Positions 54,561 to 64,000 of a DNA stretch of 64,000 bases are shown here, piece by piece. The translations under genes and the position numbers were made by a program. Below the pieces are notes generated by a model, which saw nothing but the letters and a program-made list of their open reading frames with translations, did no database searches and had not been told where the DNA came from. The DNA is from Brienomyrus brachyistius (lineage: Eukaryota > Chordata > Actinopteri > Osteoglossiformes > Mormyridae): the NCBI RefSeq assembly GCF_023856365.1, contig NW_026042702.1, positions 1 through 64,000 on the forward strand. The letters run 5' to 3'. Within the stretch, counting starts at the first letter, position 1. The number at the start of each line of letters is the position of its first letter.

Positions 54561-55309
54561 TCATCTCTGGCTGCATAGTCTTGAACAATGGAACAAACAG
54601 AACACAGGCATCAAAACGGGCCTGAACGTGGCCAAAACAAGATGAATAATAAAGAACTTGGATGAAAAATTCTGATCATGACATCCAGAATTATCCTCCA
54701 TAATTGAAGGGAAAGAACCTTTAGCATCATGGACTCCAACAACTTGCAAACCTGAAAGCAAAGTGAAAAAACCACAAATGAACCACAAATAATATTGATT
54801 CCTTAATTTATACTGAATCCTGAAGAGTGACTGTTTGTGTGTGTGCATGCATATGAGATTCTCACTCATCGGGCCTTCGGTTTTGGAAGGGGACCAACAA
54901 AGCATCATCCTCTCCAATTCCTCATCTTCCTCTATTTCTATAAAACAAAATAGATATGAATAAAAGACATAATCAATGCACAGAACCACATATATGAAAC
55001 TGTCAGCCAACCTGGAGGATTAGTAGAAGTGTCTGGAAGTGCTGGTCTTGAGGGAGCAGAAGCCTCCAGTGTCATCTGAAGATTGCTGTGCTTCAGCCTC
55101 AGGTACTGCTGTAGTCGGTACATTTTGCTGCCTGGTACGCATTGTTGTTTGAGGATAACAGCCTCATACCCATCATCCCTACTGTCCCAAATATCCTTCC
55201 AGGTCTTGCCAGCACGGACTCCAAACCCAACCAAATTCTCATCCTCACTTTTGACAGGTGGTAGTTGACAGGCGTAAAGAAACACAGAAGGGCATGGAAT
55301 TATAAACAA
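54561..55309 (-). CDS. Unrecognised protein, probable two exons
   Basis: Minus strand 55270-55010 encodes 'VKSEDENLVGFGVRAGKTWK', 'DIWDSRDDGYEAVILKQQCV', 'PGSKMYRLQQYLRLKH' and a Pro/Ser tail to 'TSTNPPG', then a splice-like boundary (GTTGGC is weak). A second piece at about 54940-54865 reads 'IEEDEELERMMLCWSPSKTE'. The compact globular look and conserved-seeming Gly/Trp pattern suggest a real domain, but I cannot name it. It may be an accessory gene of a transposon, given the surroundings. No start or stop is defined. Confidence 0.3.
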
Positions 55310-56249
55310 GAATTCTGTGATCTGACACCTTTGCCATTTGGTAGCAAAGTAAGTGTAATAGCTTCTAACTGACTTGCTTTAACCTAAAACAAGGTTTGTT
55401 TGAACAACTTTAGTAGGTTTAATACTTAACGATTATGTGAGGAATTCTTTAATATCCAAGTTAACGGCAATGCCAGCAAACAATATGCATAAAAAAGTTG
55501 TAGTTAAATATCAATGACTTACAGGAAAGTTACCGTCACAGTACCTTGCATATAGGAACGTGCAGAATTAGTATATGTATAATACACTATATATATAAGG
55601 TTAGTTTATAAACGGTAATCCAGTTTATTCTGTCTCATCTGCCTAGACTCATTCTACTTGACCAGTGTATGCTCGTTTTACTGCAAATTACTCGTTTTCC
55701 ATAAATGGACACTGTCTAGCTTAATAAATGTACTGCTTTACCGGGCCACTAATAAAAGATACTTTTGGATTCCTCACGATGAGTGGAATTCTTATAAACG
55801 GTACCCGCCTTAATTTCCAAAGTCAAACATGTTTTTATTTAAATTGTGCATTAAAAATTGAATATTAATTATTAAATATTTCAAAAGCAATGCTACCTAT
55901 GGAGCGAGTGAATAACTACTTCAGCATTACACAGAGAGCTTCGCGAGGGGCTCCGTAAAACGTACAGCATCCAGTTCGATTTTGGAATGTGAAATACATC
56001 GGAATATTTAAGAAAATATAAGATTGCTGTTCAGTTTACCTTGGAAAGTCGTCCTTTCCGTTCGACCGGGCGGTTTTTCTTTTAGGTGAATCACCAAATT
56101 TACTGAAATACTACTCACTCTCTGCTGCTCTTTTCCAAAATCCAGTTGTGTCGACTGTCGGTAGTGATAAGGGTAAAACGTCATTGCTTTTGTGTACTGT
56201 TAAGCACTACCATTGAAAATGAATGGGAAAAGTTAAGGGAAGTTAAGCT
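55310..56249. other. Gene-free stretch
   Basis: AT-rich, no recognised features. Confidence 0.4.
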
Positions 56250-56460
56250 AAACTATTCTCGCCGCCCGCGCGAGCCATCCCACCACCGCAACCAGGCTCC
56301 AGTATCCCTTACATTTTAAGAAATTAGGTGTACAAGGTGTACAAGAAATATAAAATAACCATTTGTCATTTACATTTTATTTTCATTGCACATTTTCTAT
56401 TAATTTTTCATGTTTCGTGTTGTACCTCATCAATCTCTAGTTGTGATAGCAGTTGTTTCT

Positions 56461-56535
56461 GGCCACAACCGGGATTCGAACCCCGGTCTCCCGTGTGAAA
56501 GGCGGCGATCTTACCACTATATAAGATCCAGCAAC
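56461..56535 (-). pseudogene. tRNA-Glu-like module 1
   Basis: Minus strand: 'TAGTGGTAAGATCGCCG', a CTTTCAC loop giving anticodon TTC, and 'GGTTCGAATCCCGG'. Here the D-arm side is disrupted by an ATAT run. T stem has a mismatch and the acceptor ends do not pair. Confidence 0.6.
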
Positions 56536-56576
<41 letters not shown>

Positions 56577-57513
56577 TATATATATATATATATATTATTA
56601 TAAGGGAGATTTACGGGAAAATACTAACCGGAGTGAGACGTTCAATTCGCCACAAGTCTACACACCCAGATAACACACATATAAAACGTATGCAACAGTT
56701 GTGTTACCTTTTAAATAGTCTGTAGGTTTTGCAAACTACTCTAACGCCTTTGGTGTCGCTGATTTTACGTTTATACTAGTGTAAAATAGACTTGCCGTAA
56801 GATTTCTTTGCGCCAGCCTGAGAGTCTGAAAACACGTCACACCAGATGCATGAGAGATGGAAACCTGGAATATTCAGTCGAATCAGATCAAATATGATGC
56901 TAAGTTAGTACTAAGTTAAAATATGTTCCGCACTTGTAACATGCACCCATGATTTGGAACAGTCAGCAGCATACCTGTCAAGGTTTGGATTTGAAAATAA
57001 AGGAAATTTTCCGGCACCCGCGAGCCATCCCACCACCGCAACCAGGCTCCAGTATCCCTTACATTTTAAGAAATTAGGTAATAATAAATTTAAGAAATAT
57101 AAAATAACCATAATTTTTCATGTTCATGTTTCATGTTCTCTGTCATTCACTAATGACTTGGATTTTTCATGCCGACTGACATCGTTCCTTCCCCGTGGGA
57201 GACACTAAAATCGCATTTACAAATGCGCGTGACTGTGACCTGCTCCTCTTCAGGAAAGTAAATTCGTCATCCGAGATGGATGTATGGATGTATTTACATG
57301 ACTTCTTTGTTTCTTGGCAGGGACGCCTTCTCCTTCTACACATCCATCCATCTCCTTTCTCGTTCCCGCTGTTTGGATTATATATATTATTATTCGAAAT
57401 TACGAATTATTGTTCAGTTCAATAATTATATATTATATAGCTTGGCAGTTTCTAAGCTAAGCTTGTTATACTCTTCCATGGGGGATACTGCTCCTGTGCG
57501 GCTGTTGTTCATC

Positions 57514-57774
57514 TTATAGCCAAGCTGTTGCTGTGGTGTAGATCAGCTGGTTGGTGTCAGGGATTGTCCGTAGGGATTGTCTAGTAGACCTTCTGAGGGT
57601 ACTTCTGAGGGTCCAGGTTTCCAGCTTAGCTTCCAGCTTGATCTTATTTCTCAGGTCAGCTGCTCTTGTATTCAGCCTACTAATATATATGGGGCTTGGT
57701 ACCCAATCTCGGAATGTGGGGATGATGATATCTCCCCCCTGACCTGTCGTCCTGGCTCCCCCTTGTCGTAGCAA
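57514..57774 (-). pseudogene. Possible LINE N-terminal fragment
   Basis: 86 codons reading 'SRLNTRAADLRNKIKLEAKL', 'WTLRSTLRRSTRQSLRTIP' and 'NQLIYTTATA'. The charged helix followed by LIYTTATA recalls the region before the RT in R2/R4-like fish LINEs, but I am not sure. A shorter related piece lies at about 59410-59560. Confidence 0.3.
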
Positions 57775-57820
57775 TCGTGTTGTACCTCATCAATCTCTAG
57801 TTGTGATAGCAGTTGTTTCT

Positions 57821-57892
57821 GGCCACAACCGGGATTCGAACCCCGGTCTCCCGTGTGAAAGGCGGCGATCTTACCACTACACTATCCAGCAA
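57821..57892 (-). pseudogene. tRNA-Glu-like module 2
   Basis: Best copy: 72 bases from 'GTTGCTGGATAGTGTAGTGG' to the B box 'GGTTCGAATCCCGG'. The A and B boxes look competent for Pol III, but acceptor pairing fails, so it is a tRNA relic or SINE head. Confidence 0.65.
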
Positions 57893-58284
57893 CTATATAA
57901 TATAATATATATATATATATATATTATAAGGGAGATTTACGGGAAAATAATACGGGAGGACGGCGGGAAAGAGAAGTAAAATACGGTAGTTTCCCGGCCA
58001 AAACGGGAGACTTGACAGCTATGGTCAGCAGGCTGTCTCTGGCCACGCCCCCTACAGTCGGTCCGGCCCCTGGCTTTTCCAGCGTGTTCGCGAAAACGAC
58101 TTCATTTATTTTCTTATTGATTTATCGACAGACCATCATACTTTTTAGACGTTATAATAACAACACTCTATTGATCCCCAAAGAGAGAAATTCTCTCCTT
58201 GCCTGCCCCCTCTTACTGTCCATGATACACAAGCACATATGTAGAAAAACGTCAGCTTGGAAGCCAAGGCTGGACTTAACCTAC

Positions 58285-58343
58285 TCTATTCTGGTATTCT
58301 GTTCTCCCAAGTAAGGCGTGGGTTCGAATCCAACTTCCGACAA
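58285..58343 (+). pseudogene. tRNA-Leu-like 3' half
   Basis: 'GCGTGGGTTCGAATCCAACTT' keeps the B box; the 5' half is deleted. Confidence 0.55.
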
Positions 58344-58707
58344 AAGTTCTTCAATCGCTACAGCACAATTTGAGCCACTGATCGGCTTTAATTGCTTTGT
58401 TTTATTTTTGCGTTTCAGGCAAAACTACATAACACTTAAAGACACTTCGGGCATGCAAATGGAGAACGAAATTATAGTTATACCGAATCTCCTACACACA
58501 ATACCAAGGTTACCAACTTTGGTCAGCTGGCCGGAGTGAGACGTTTCTCAGGCGCCAGCCTGAGAGTCTGAAAACACGTCACACCAGATGCATGAGAGAT
58601 GGAAACCTGGGATATTCAGTCGAATCAGATCAAATATGATGCTAAGTTAGTACTAAGTTAAAATATGTTCCGCACTTGTAACATGCACCCATGATTTGGA
58701 ACAGCAG

Positions 58708-59068
58708 CATACCTGTCAAGGTTTGGATTTGAAAATAAAGGAAATTTTCCGGCACCCGCCGTGAGCCATCCCACCACCGCAACCAGGCTCCAGTATCCCT
58801 TACATTTTAAGACAGGAAATATAAAATAATATAAATTATATAAAATATAATATAAATATAAATATAAATATATAAAATATATTTTTGGCCACAACCGGGA
58901 TTCGAACCCCGGTCTCCCGTGTGAAAGGCGGCGATCTTACCACTACACTATCCAGCAACTATATAATATAAGGGAGATTTACGGGAAAATACTAATACGG
59001 GAGGACGGCGGGAAAGAGAAGTAAAATACGGTAGTTTCCCGGCCAAAACGGGAGACTTGACAGCTATG
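58708..59068. mobile_element. Short hAT derivative
   Basis: Same ends as the 670-bp elements but only 361 bases, holding tRNA-Glu-like module 3. Target duplication damaged (GTCAGCAG no longer intact). Confidence 0.7.
58886..58959 (-). pseudogene. tRNA-Glu-like module 3
   Basis: Same as module 2, set inside a short hAT derivative. Confidence 0.65.
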
Positions 59069-59565
59069 GCTGTCTCTGGCCACGCCCCCTACAGTCGGTC
59101 CGGCCCCTGTTCGCGTGTTCGCGAAAACGACTTCATTTATTTTCTTATTGATTTATCGACAGACTTTTTAGACGTTATAATAACAACACTCTATTGATCC
59201 CCCTCTTACTGTCCATGATACACAATGACGAGACACATGTTCACTAATGACGAGAACTATTCTATTTTTCATGCCGGGGGTCCTTCAAATCTTACATTTA
59301 CAAATCTTGTTCTTGTTCTCTGCTTTCTCCTTTCTCGTTCCCGTAGATATATATTATTATACGGAGATTTACGGAGTCTTCAAAGACGGTCCGGCTCCAG
59401 CTCAAGGATCACTGTTGCTGTGGTGTAGATCAGCTGATCTGTAGTAGTCTTCTACGTACATCTTCTAGTAGACCTTCTGAGGGTACTTCACGCATTCTTG
59501 GTCGGAGGGTCCAGGTTTCCAGCTTAGCTTATTTCTTATTTCTCAGGTCAGCTGCTCTTGTTTGG

Positions 59566-60069
59566 GATGTGCTTGACCGGCGTATACGACAGCGTGTACC
59601 AGTTCCCACTAATATCCAACAACTTCGCACAGCCATTGAAGAGGAGTGGACCAACATTCCACAGGCCACAATTGACAATCTGATAAACTCTATGCGAAGA
59701 AGATGTGTTGCATTGCATGAGGCAAATGGTGGTCACACCAGATACTGACCGGTTCTGAGTCCCCAGACCCCCAATAAAGCAAAAAACTGCACATTCCAGG
59801 GTGGCCTTTTATTGTGGGCAGTATAAGGTACACCTGTGCACTACCCATGATGTCAGATCAGCATCTTGATGTGGCACACCTGTGAGGTGGGATGGATTAT
59901 CTCAGCAAAGCAGAAGTGCTCACTATCACACATTTAGACTGATTTGTGAGAAATGTTTGAGAGAAATGGTAATATTGTGTATCTGGAATGAATTGTAGGT
60001 CTTTAAGTCCATCTCATGAAAAATGGGAGCAGAAACAAGAGTGTTGCGTTTATATTTTTGTTCAGTATA
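59566..60069 (+). mobile_element. Tc1-like transposon 3' end
   Basis: The plus strand encodes the last ~60 residues of a Tc1 transposase ('WDVLDRRIRQRVPVPTN', 'EEEWTNIPQATIDNLI', 'HTRY' stop at 59746). The 3' terminal sequence ends 'ATATTTTTGTTCAGTATA', a usual fish Tc1 end. The left side is abruptly joined to the scrambled repeat cluster. Confidence 0.85.
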
Positions 60070-60194
60070 GAATAAGCCCAGATTTATGTTTATTCAGTGG
60101 AGATAAGTACAACCTCTAAAGATAGGCCTACACCCGTTTTGGCAGTGTCTCCGGATCCCATGACAAATAATGCCTTCAGTACATCCTCCTCAAC

Positions 60195-62435
60195 CCACAC
60201 TGAAAGCAGAAGTGCTATGGGCTTTGCAAACGGTTTGCCGACATCACTCCTATACGTCCAATGATGACATTCACACCGTCTCCAGGGTGATGTTCCCTGA
60301 CTCGCAGGGTCACTTGTGGTAAAGATAAAACCGCTTTTCTTGCGCGATTTGGACTCGCTCCATATATTAAAAGGGAGCTTCGTTGTCATGTTTGACGTAA
60401 GTATGAACAGGACCATCAAAAGAAAACAACTGGATGTGCATGTCAGGTATTGGGTGAATTATGAGAATGGCTCTCGAGTGCAGTCCTGGTTCTGGGATCA
60501 CAGTACATGAGCCACTCCACCGCTGAAGACTTACTGGAGAAGTTTAAGGTAAGCCATTCAATAACATTTAAACTCATTAACGAACCCATGATTTTTAAAT
60601 ATCCATGGTTTATCTTTACATGTGTTTAAATGGGAGAACCATATTTATTGGTAAGCATATTTTAAAGATTTTATTGCTGCTTCATGGCTTTTGCTGCAAA
60701 AAAAATAGTTCATTGAGGAAATAGAATGTTTAAGTGTTGTGTAGCAACATGTACAGCTGTTGTACAGGCAAAAACTCTGGCTCAGTCCAAAGGAGGTGGA
60801 TATAGGAATGGCTGTCATCAAGGTGGGACTTCTGTGAATTCACTGGTATCTTTACATACAAATGTATCAAACAATTGTGAAGTAAAAAATATGTGAATAA
60901 CATGGAGTTTGAGCTGGTTTGATATGTACAGCTGAGGTAGTGTTAACCTTGGGCTGAGTGTGCAGAAAGATTCTGGAAATTTGACAAACCATCTTTTTGT
61001 CAGAGACAGTCAGGAGCCAAAGGCAGTGGAAGTGACCTTGGTGTCCTTCAGATTAAAAAAAATTGCCAGATTGTGCTCTCAAAAATGTGCAAAAAGGCCT
61101 TGGATAAATGCCCTCTGAAGTACTCGATTGTACATGAGATGACCTGCTTGGACCCAAACAAAATGCACACCAGCCAGATAACTGCCAGCAGAAAAGGAGA
61201 AATCTCATGCAGAAGTTTGCGCAGGAGAATCGGTTGGCAGGCAGGATATCTGCTGGTAAATCATAGGATAAGAATAGGATAGTTCAGAATATTATTTTTA
61301 AATTATGCTTTTCTTTTTTCACATCTAACTGAATCAGGGACGGATTACAAACCGGGTTAGCGGGGCCGCTGCCCAGGGGCCCTTGGGGTGCAGGGGGCCC
61401 GTGGGCCCCAAGCCCAAAACAATTTGCAACGCTTATCAGCAATGTATTTTCGTTTGTCTATTTTAGAGGGCCTACATTCTTTGATCCTCTGCCTACAAGG
61501 TCCCCTGACCCTATAGGGAGGGTGTTTGGCTGCCAAGGGCCCTTGACTTGTGGTGGTTGTGGTGGTGGTGCAGGTGGTGGTGGTGGGGGGGGGCCTCGCG
61601 AACGTTTTACCCAGGGGCCCACACAACCCATAATCCGTCCCTGAACTGAATAGTGTTAACACGTAGATTTTAGCAGTATTTAGAAGACCGACTCTTGGTG
61701 TTTGAAAAGAAGCATCAGCCCAGTTATATTTTCTTTGATGAGCCTAGAGATATCTCAAGATTAAATTAAAATGATTGCACATTTATGGTATCATAGGAAA
61801 ATTGGGTTATAAATCACTTTCCTATTCTACATGTGATTCTGTGTATTGACATTGTTGATCTGCATCTAATCTACTGTAATTAATGTAATTACAGGTGATG
61901 CAATATCCCAGCAGTCTGATAATCACCTGCACAATGAGGCAAAAGGCTTGGATTTTATATCCTTCATTCCTTCAGCACCATCCAAAGTTGATGTCTTTTT
62001 ACATCAAAAAGTTAGTGGGCCTTATCCTGACCTCTGGATGTTCTGCAAGAACTTGCTGCTGCTGTCCTATGGGCAAGCCGAAGTGGAACGAATAGAGGTG
62101 GAGACCTGCAACTTATCAGAGGAAACAGTTGTTGCACAGAGGCTTATATGCGACCATGTCAGAGTGTGTGGGGGAGCAACCAAAGCGCCTCTGACCAAAG
62201 GTGAAAGATGAGCGAAAAGCAAAAAAGAAAACTTGAGGAACTCAAGAGGAAGAGAGTCTCACTGGAAAGTGTATGTGAGAGTTTACAAAAGGATGCTGAG
62301 CACATGGCAGAGGAAGCAGAGAGTGCTGCTGGAACCAAAAGGGCAACATTACTTACCAAGTCCAATACTCTGAGCCGACGAGCGAAGGAGGAGAAAGAGC
62401 AGTTGGTGGTCTTAAATGCAGATACTGAAGAATAG
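60195..62435 (+). pseudogene. hAT-like transposase-related gene, decayed
   Basis: Pieces in order: 60195-60300 'SYTSNDDIHTVSRVMFPDSQ'; 60318-60390 'FLARFGLAPYIKREL' in another frame; 60384-60500 'VMFDVSMNRTIKRKQLDVH' then 'VRYW' (start of an RNase-H-like fold with the first Asp); 60505-60550 'YMSHSTAEDLLEKFK' with a GT donor; 61070-61160 'LDKCPLKYSIVHEM' and 'CLDPNK'; 61940-62205 'YPDLWMFCKNLLLLSYG', 'VER', 'CNLSEETVVAQRL' (hAT-style dimerisation region); 62208-62435 a Lys/Glu-rich coiled coil. Frameshifts separate at least four pieces and the central catalytic part is absent. Fish genomes contain many genes of this family. Confidence 0.6.
61335..61643. mobile_element. hAT MITE with perfect target duplication
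   Basis: 309 bases; ends 'CAGGGACGGATTA' and 'TAATCCGTCCCTG' (wording with two small differences), then 'CCCAGGGGCCC' on both sides. Target duplication AACTGAAT (61327-61334, 61644-61651). Contains a GGT-rich run (61548-61590). No coding content. Confidence 0.9.
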
Positions 62436-64000
62436 GCTACTGAACTGTGACTCCTAACACATCAAGAGTGAATCGGTGGAAACAAAAATATTTAGGTTCT
62501 TTGCATTTTTGGAGTATTTTACTTTCTGTGCCTGTTTGTACATTGTTCACAGCCATAATACTTTATAATTACAAGGTAGTTTTATGTTAGAGCTCTTGCT
62601 CCAATAAATATGTGCCTTGTAATTAACTAAATTCTAGGCTATTCAGTTTTTTTTGCCCTCGTGATGGTCGTGGGTTGTGAAAAAAGCCTTCTTCTTAGGG
62701 GTACCGCTGGGGCCAGCCGGGCGTATGTCGTGGCTTCAGTGAGTACTTATGTTTGTCATGCTGCCTGTGTACTTTATAGCGGCACAACATATTTCTGCAA
62801 ATTGCATGCGTCAAATTGTCTGTCTCTCTTAAAAAATATGAAGTGTCACCAAAATTTTAAACGGGGAATCAATCTCAATGAAAAATATTCGTCAAGTAAC
62901 GTTTCTAAAATAATATAGACATACTAATAATTATATATTAATAAATCGGATGAACGATGCATCCCAAATTGTATCCGCTGCGCACTTCTTAATCAGGGCA
63001 ATCGCATCGTGGAGGTTTCTGCAGACGCCCAAAAAGACTTACTTAAGAAAACTGTTGCATGATAATTTGTACCATTTTCAAGGGTGGGGGGCGTGCAGTA
63101 GATGCCCCCTTTATTTTTGTGCTTCTGCCGTTCAAACCGAGCAGCACTGAGTTTGTCATGGCACCTGACGCCAAATCTACTGCTTAGCTGCTACAGACAG
63201 AACTATCTTCAAATCACCACTAGGGGGTGTCAATGCTGCAGCTTCGTTCTATGGTTGATCTTTTTCAAAGACAGTTTTTTTTCTCTCTCTCCACATAATC
63301 AACTTAACTGATTAGCGTGCTTTCATAGTAATGGTTTTTAATCCGTGTTAATCTTCTGAACAATGACTAGTAAAGGTTCTATGAGGTTGTCCTACTTACT
63401 ATGGATTTTAAGTTTTTTATCAAGGTGTTAAAACGTACCACAGTTGCCAGTCCTGTGTTTTATGTCTAGCAATTTGTACAGTTTCTTCAGTATAAACACA
63501 TGCCATGATCTGTGAGAATCTCCTCCAGAACTCTGCATTTCCTCAAGATCTTTTTGTAATATTGCATCATGGCACTGCTCAGAACAACACAGATGGTGCA
63601 TAACAACACAAGGGAGTACAAGACAACATGGTGCAGAAACAGTGCGATACAAAGCAGGACAAAACTGGATGATACGTGGTCAGTGGTGGATAAAGTGCAG
63701 TAACAGCTGTACAGTGCAGCTGCCGTGGAAATGACTGTTACAGGGGATGCAAAAGCTGCAGGTTTGAATTGTTTGGCGAATGAAGCTGTTCATGAATCTG
63801 CTAGTCAGTGTTTGTGGATGGTGGTCAGAGTCCTGGATTATAGACTGAACCTTGTTACTGTGGCAGTTAAAGTACAGCTGGTCAATGGAGGGCAGTTCAG
63901 TGCGAATGATGTTCTTAACAGACTTCGCAATGTACTGCCTTCCTGTCATGTGGCTCCACCATACCATAGTACTACTGTAAGAACTAGGGATGTAACGATA
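62436..64000. other. Gene-free stretch with old repeat
   Basis: 63690-63960 looks like an old fish interspersed repeat ('GCAGCTGCCGTGGAAATGAC', 'GAAGCTGTTCATGAATCTG'). The last 15 bases ('AGGGATGTAACGATA') look like the left end of another common fish transposon that runs off the window. No gene. Confidence 0.35.

Larger units (their letters stand above)
56970..58023. mobile_element. hAT element with nested insertion
   Basis: Same ends and the same 8-base duplication GTCAGCAG (56962-56969, 58024-58031) as in the tandem array. The interior is enlarged by a segment (about 57370-57925) with an unrecognised minus-strand frame and tRNA-Glu-like module 2. Confidence 0.8.
56250..59545 (+). repeat. 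Rearranged relatives of the 1.6-kb tRNA-like unit
   Basis: Pieces of the 39.1-42.9 kb unit recur in scrambled or shortened order: 'GCCAGCCTGAGAGTCTG' at 56812 and 58555, the hAT element ends, the 'CTATTGATCCCC' tail (58168, 59190) and the tRNA-Leu-like 3' half. Three inserted tRNA-Glu-like modules and AT dinucleotide runs (56536-56596, 57900-57925) are extra. Confidence 0.8.

Noticed and set aside
57821..57892. Functional tRNA-Glu gene
   Set aside because: Anticodon loop reads TTC but the acceptor ends do not pair and the T and anticodon stems have mismatches.

Overview
The window is nuclear DNA of a ray-finned fish, most likely a teleost. It has spliced genes with GT-AG introns, fish-type tRNA-derived SINEs, a Rex3 (RTE-clade) retrotransposon, L1, L2 and CR1-type LINEs, Tc1 and hAT DNA transposons and a solo LTR. 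There are no bacterial-style operons. Only two host genes are recognisable: a U2AF2-like splicing factor and a CD300/pIgR-like immune receptor. Nearly everything else is transposon-derived, duplicated or decayed.

Layout. 0.9-1.2 kb: hAT transposase relic. 2.2-10.1 kb: a HECT-domain E3 ligase-like (G2E3-like) pseudogene with a UIM and a C2HC finger; its 5' exons lie in a nearly identical tandem duplication (breakpoint near 4617/4618) that differs mainly by about 1.36 kb, including most of a CR1-like LINE. 10.5-12.4 kb: SINEs and a CA-rich minisatellite. 12.4-19.2 kb: mostly gene-free, with a hAT-like element (16.4-17.1 kb) and a BED-finger/transposase relic (17.5-18.2 kb). 19.3-25.2 kb: an internally deleted L1-like LINE whose GC-rich 3' part carries a solo LTR. 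25.9-36.8 kb: minus-strand CD300-like exons (signal peptide, transmembrane, one intact and one broken Ig exon), interrupted by an apparently intact Rex3 (26.2-29.6 kb, 11-bp target duplication), a second L1-like 3' end and SINEs. 37-38.2 kb: L2-type LINE relic.

39.1-42.9 kb: three tandem copies of a ~1.6-kb unit holding a tRNA-Leu-like module. Two copies carry a 670-bp hAT element with perfect 8-bp target duplications; the first keeps the empty site. Rearranged relatives at 56.2-59.5 kb also carry tRNA-Glu-like modules. 44.3-51.7 kb: U2AF2-like gene. All exons from RRM1 to most of the UHM are in frame, but the RS-domain/U2AF1-binding exons and the last exon are absent from the window; exon 1 would splice in frame straight to the RRM1 exon. 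This gene lies between two direct ~840-bp copies of one block (42910-43750 and 52226-53065), each starting exactly where a tRNA-like sequence is cut off.

54.5-55.3 kb: unrecognised minus-strand exons. 59.5-62.4 kb: Tc1 3' end and a decayed hAT-like transposase gene that itself contains a 309-bp hAT MITE with a perfect 8-bp target duplication. The most notable observations are the RS-less U2AF2 locus between direct repeats with severed tRNA sequences, the intact Rex3 in the immune-receptor locus, and the filled and empty hAT sites in the tandem array.
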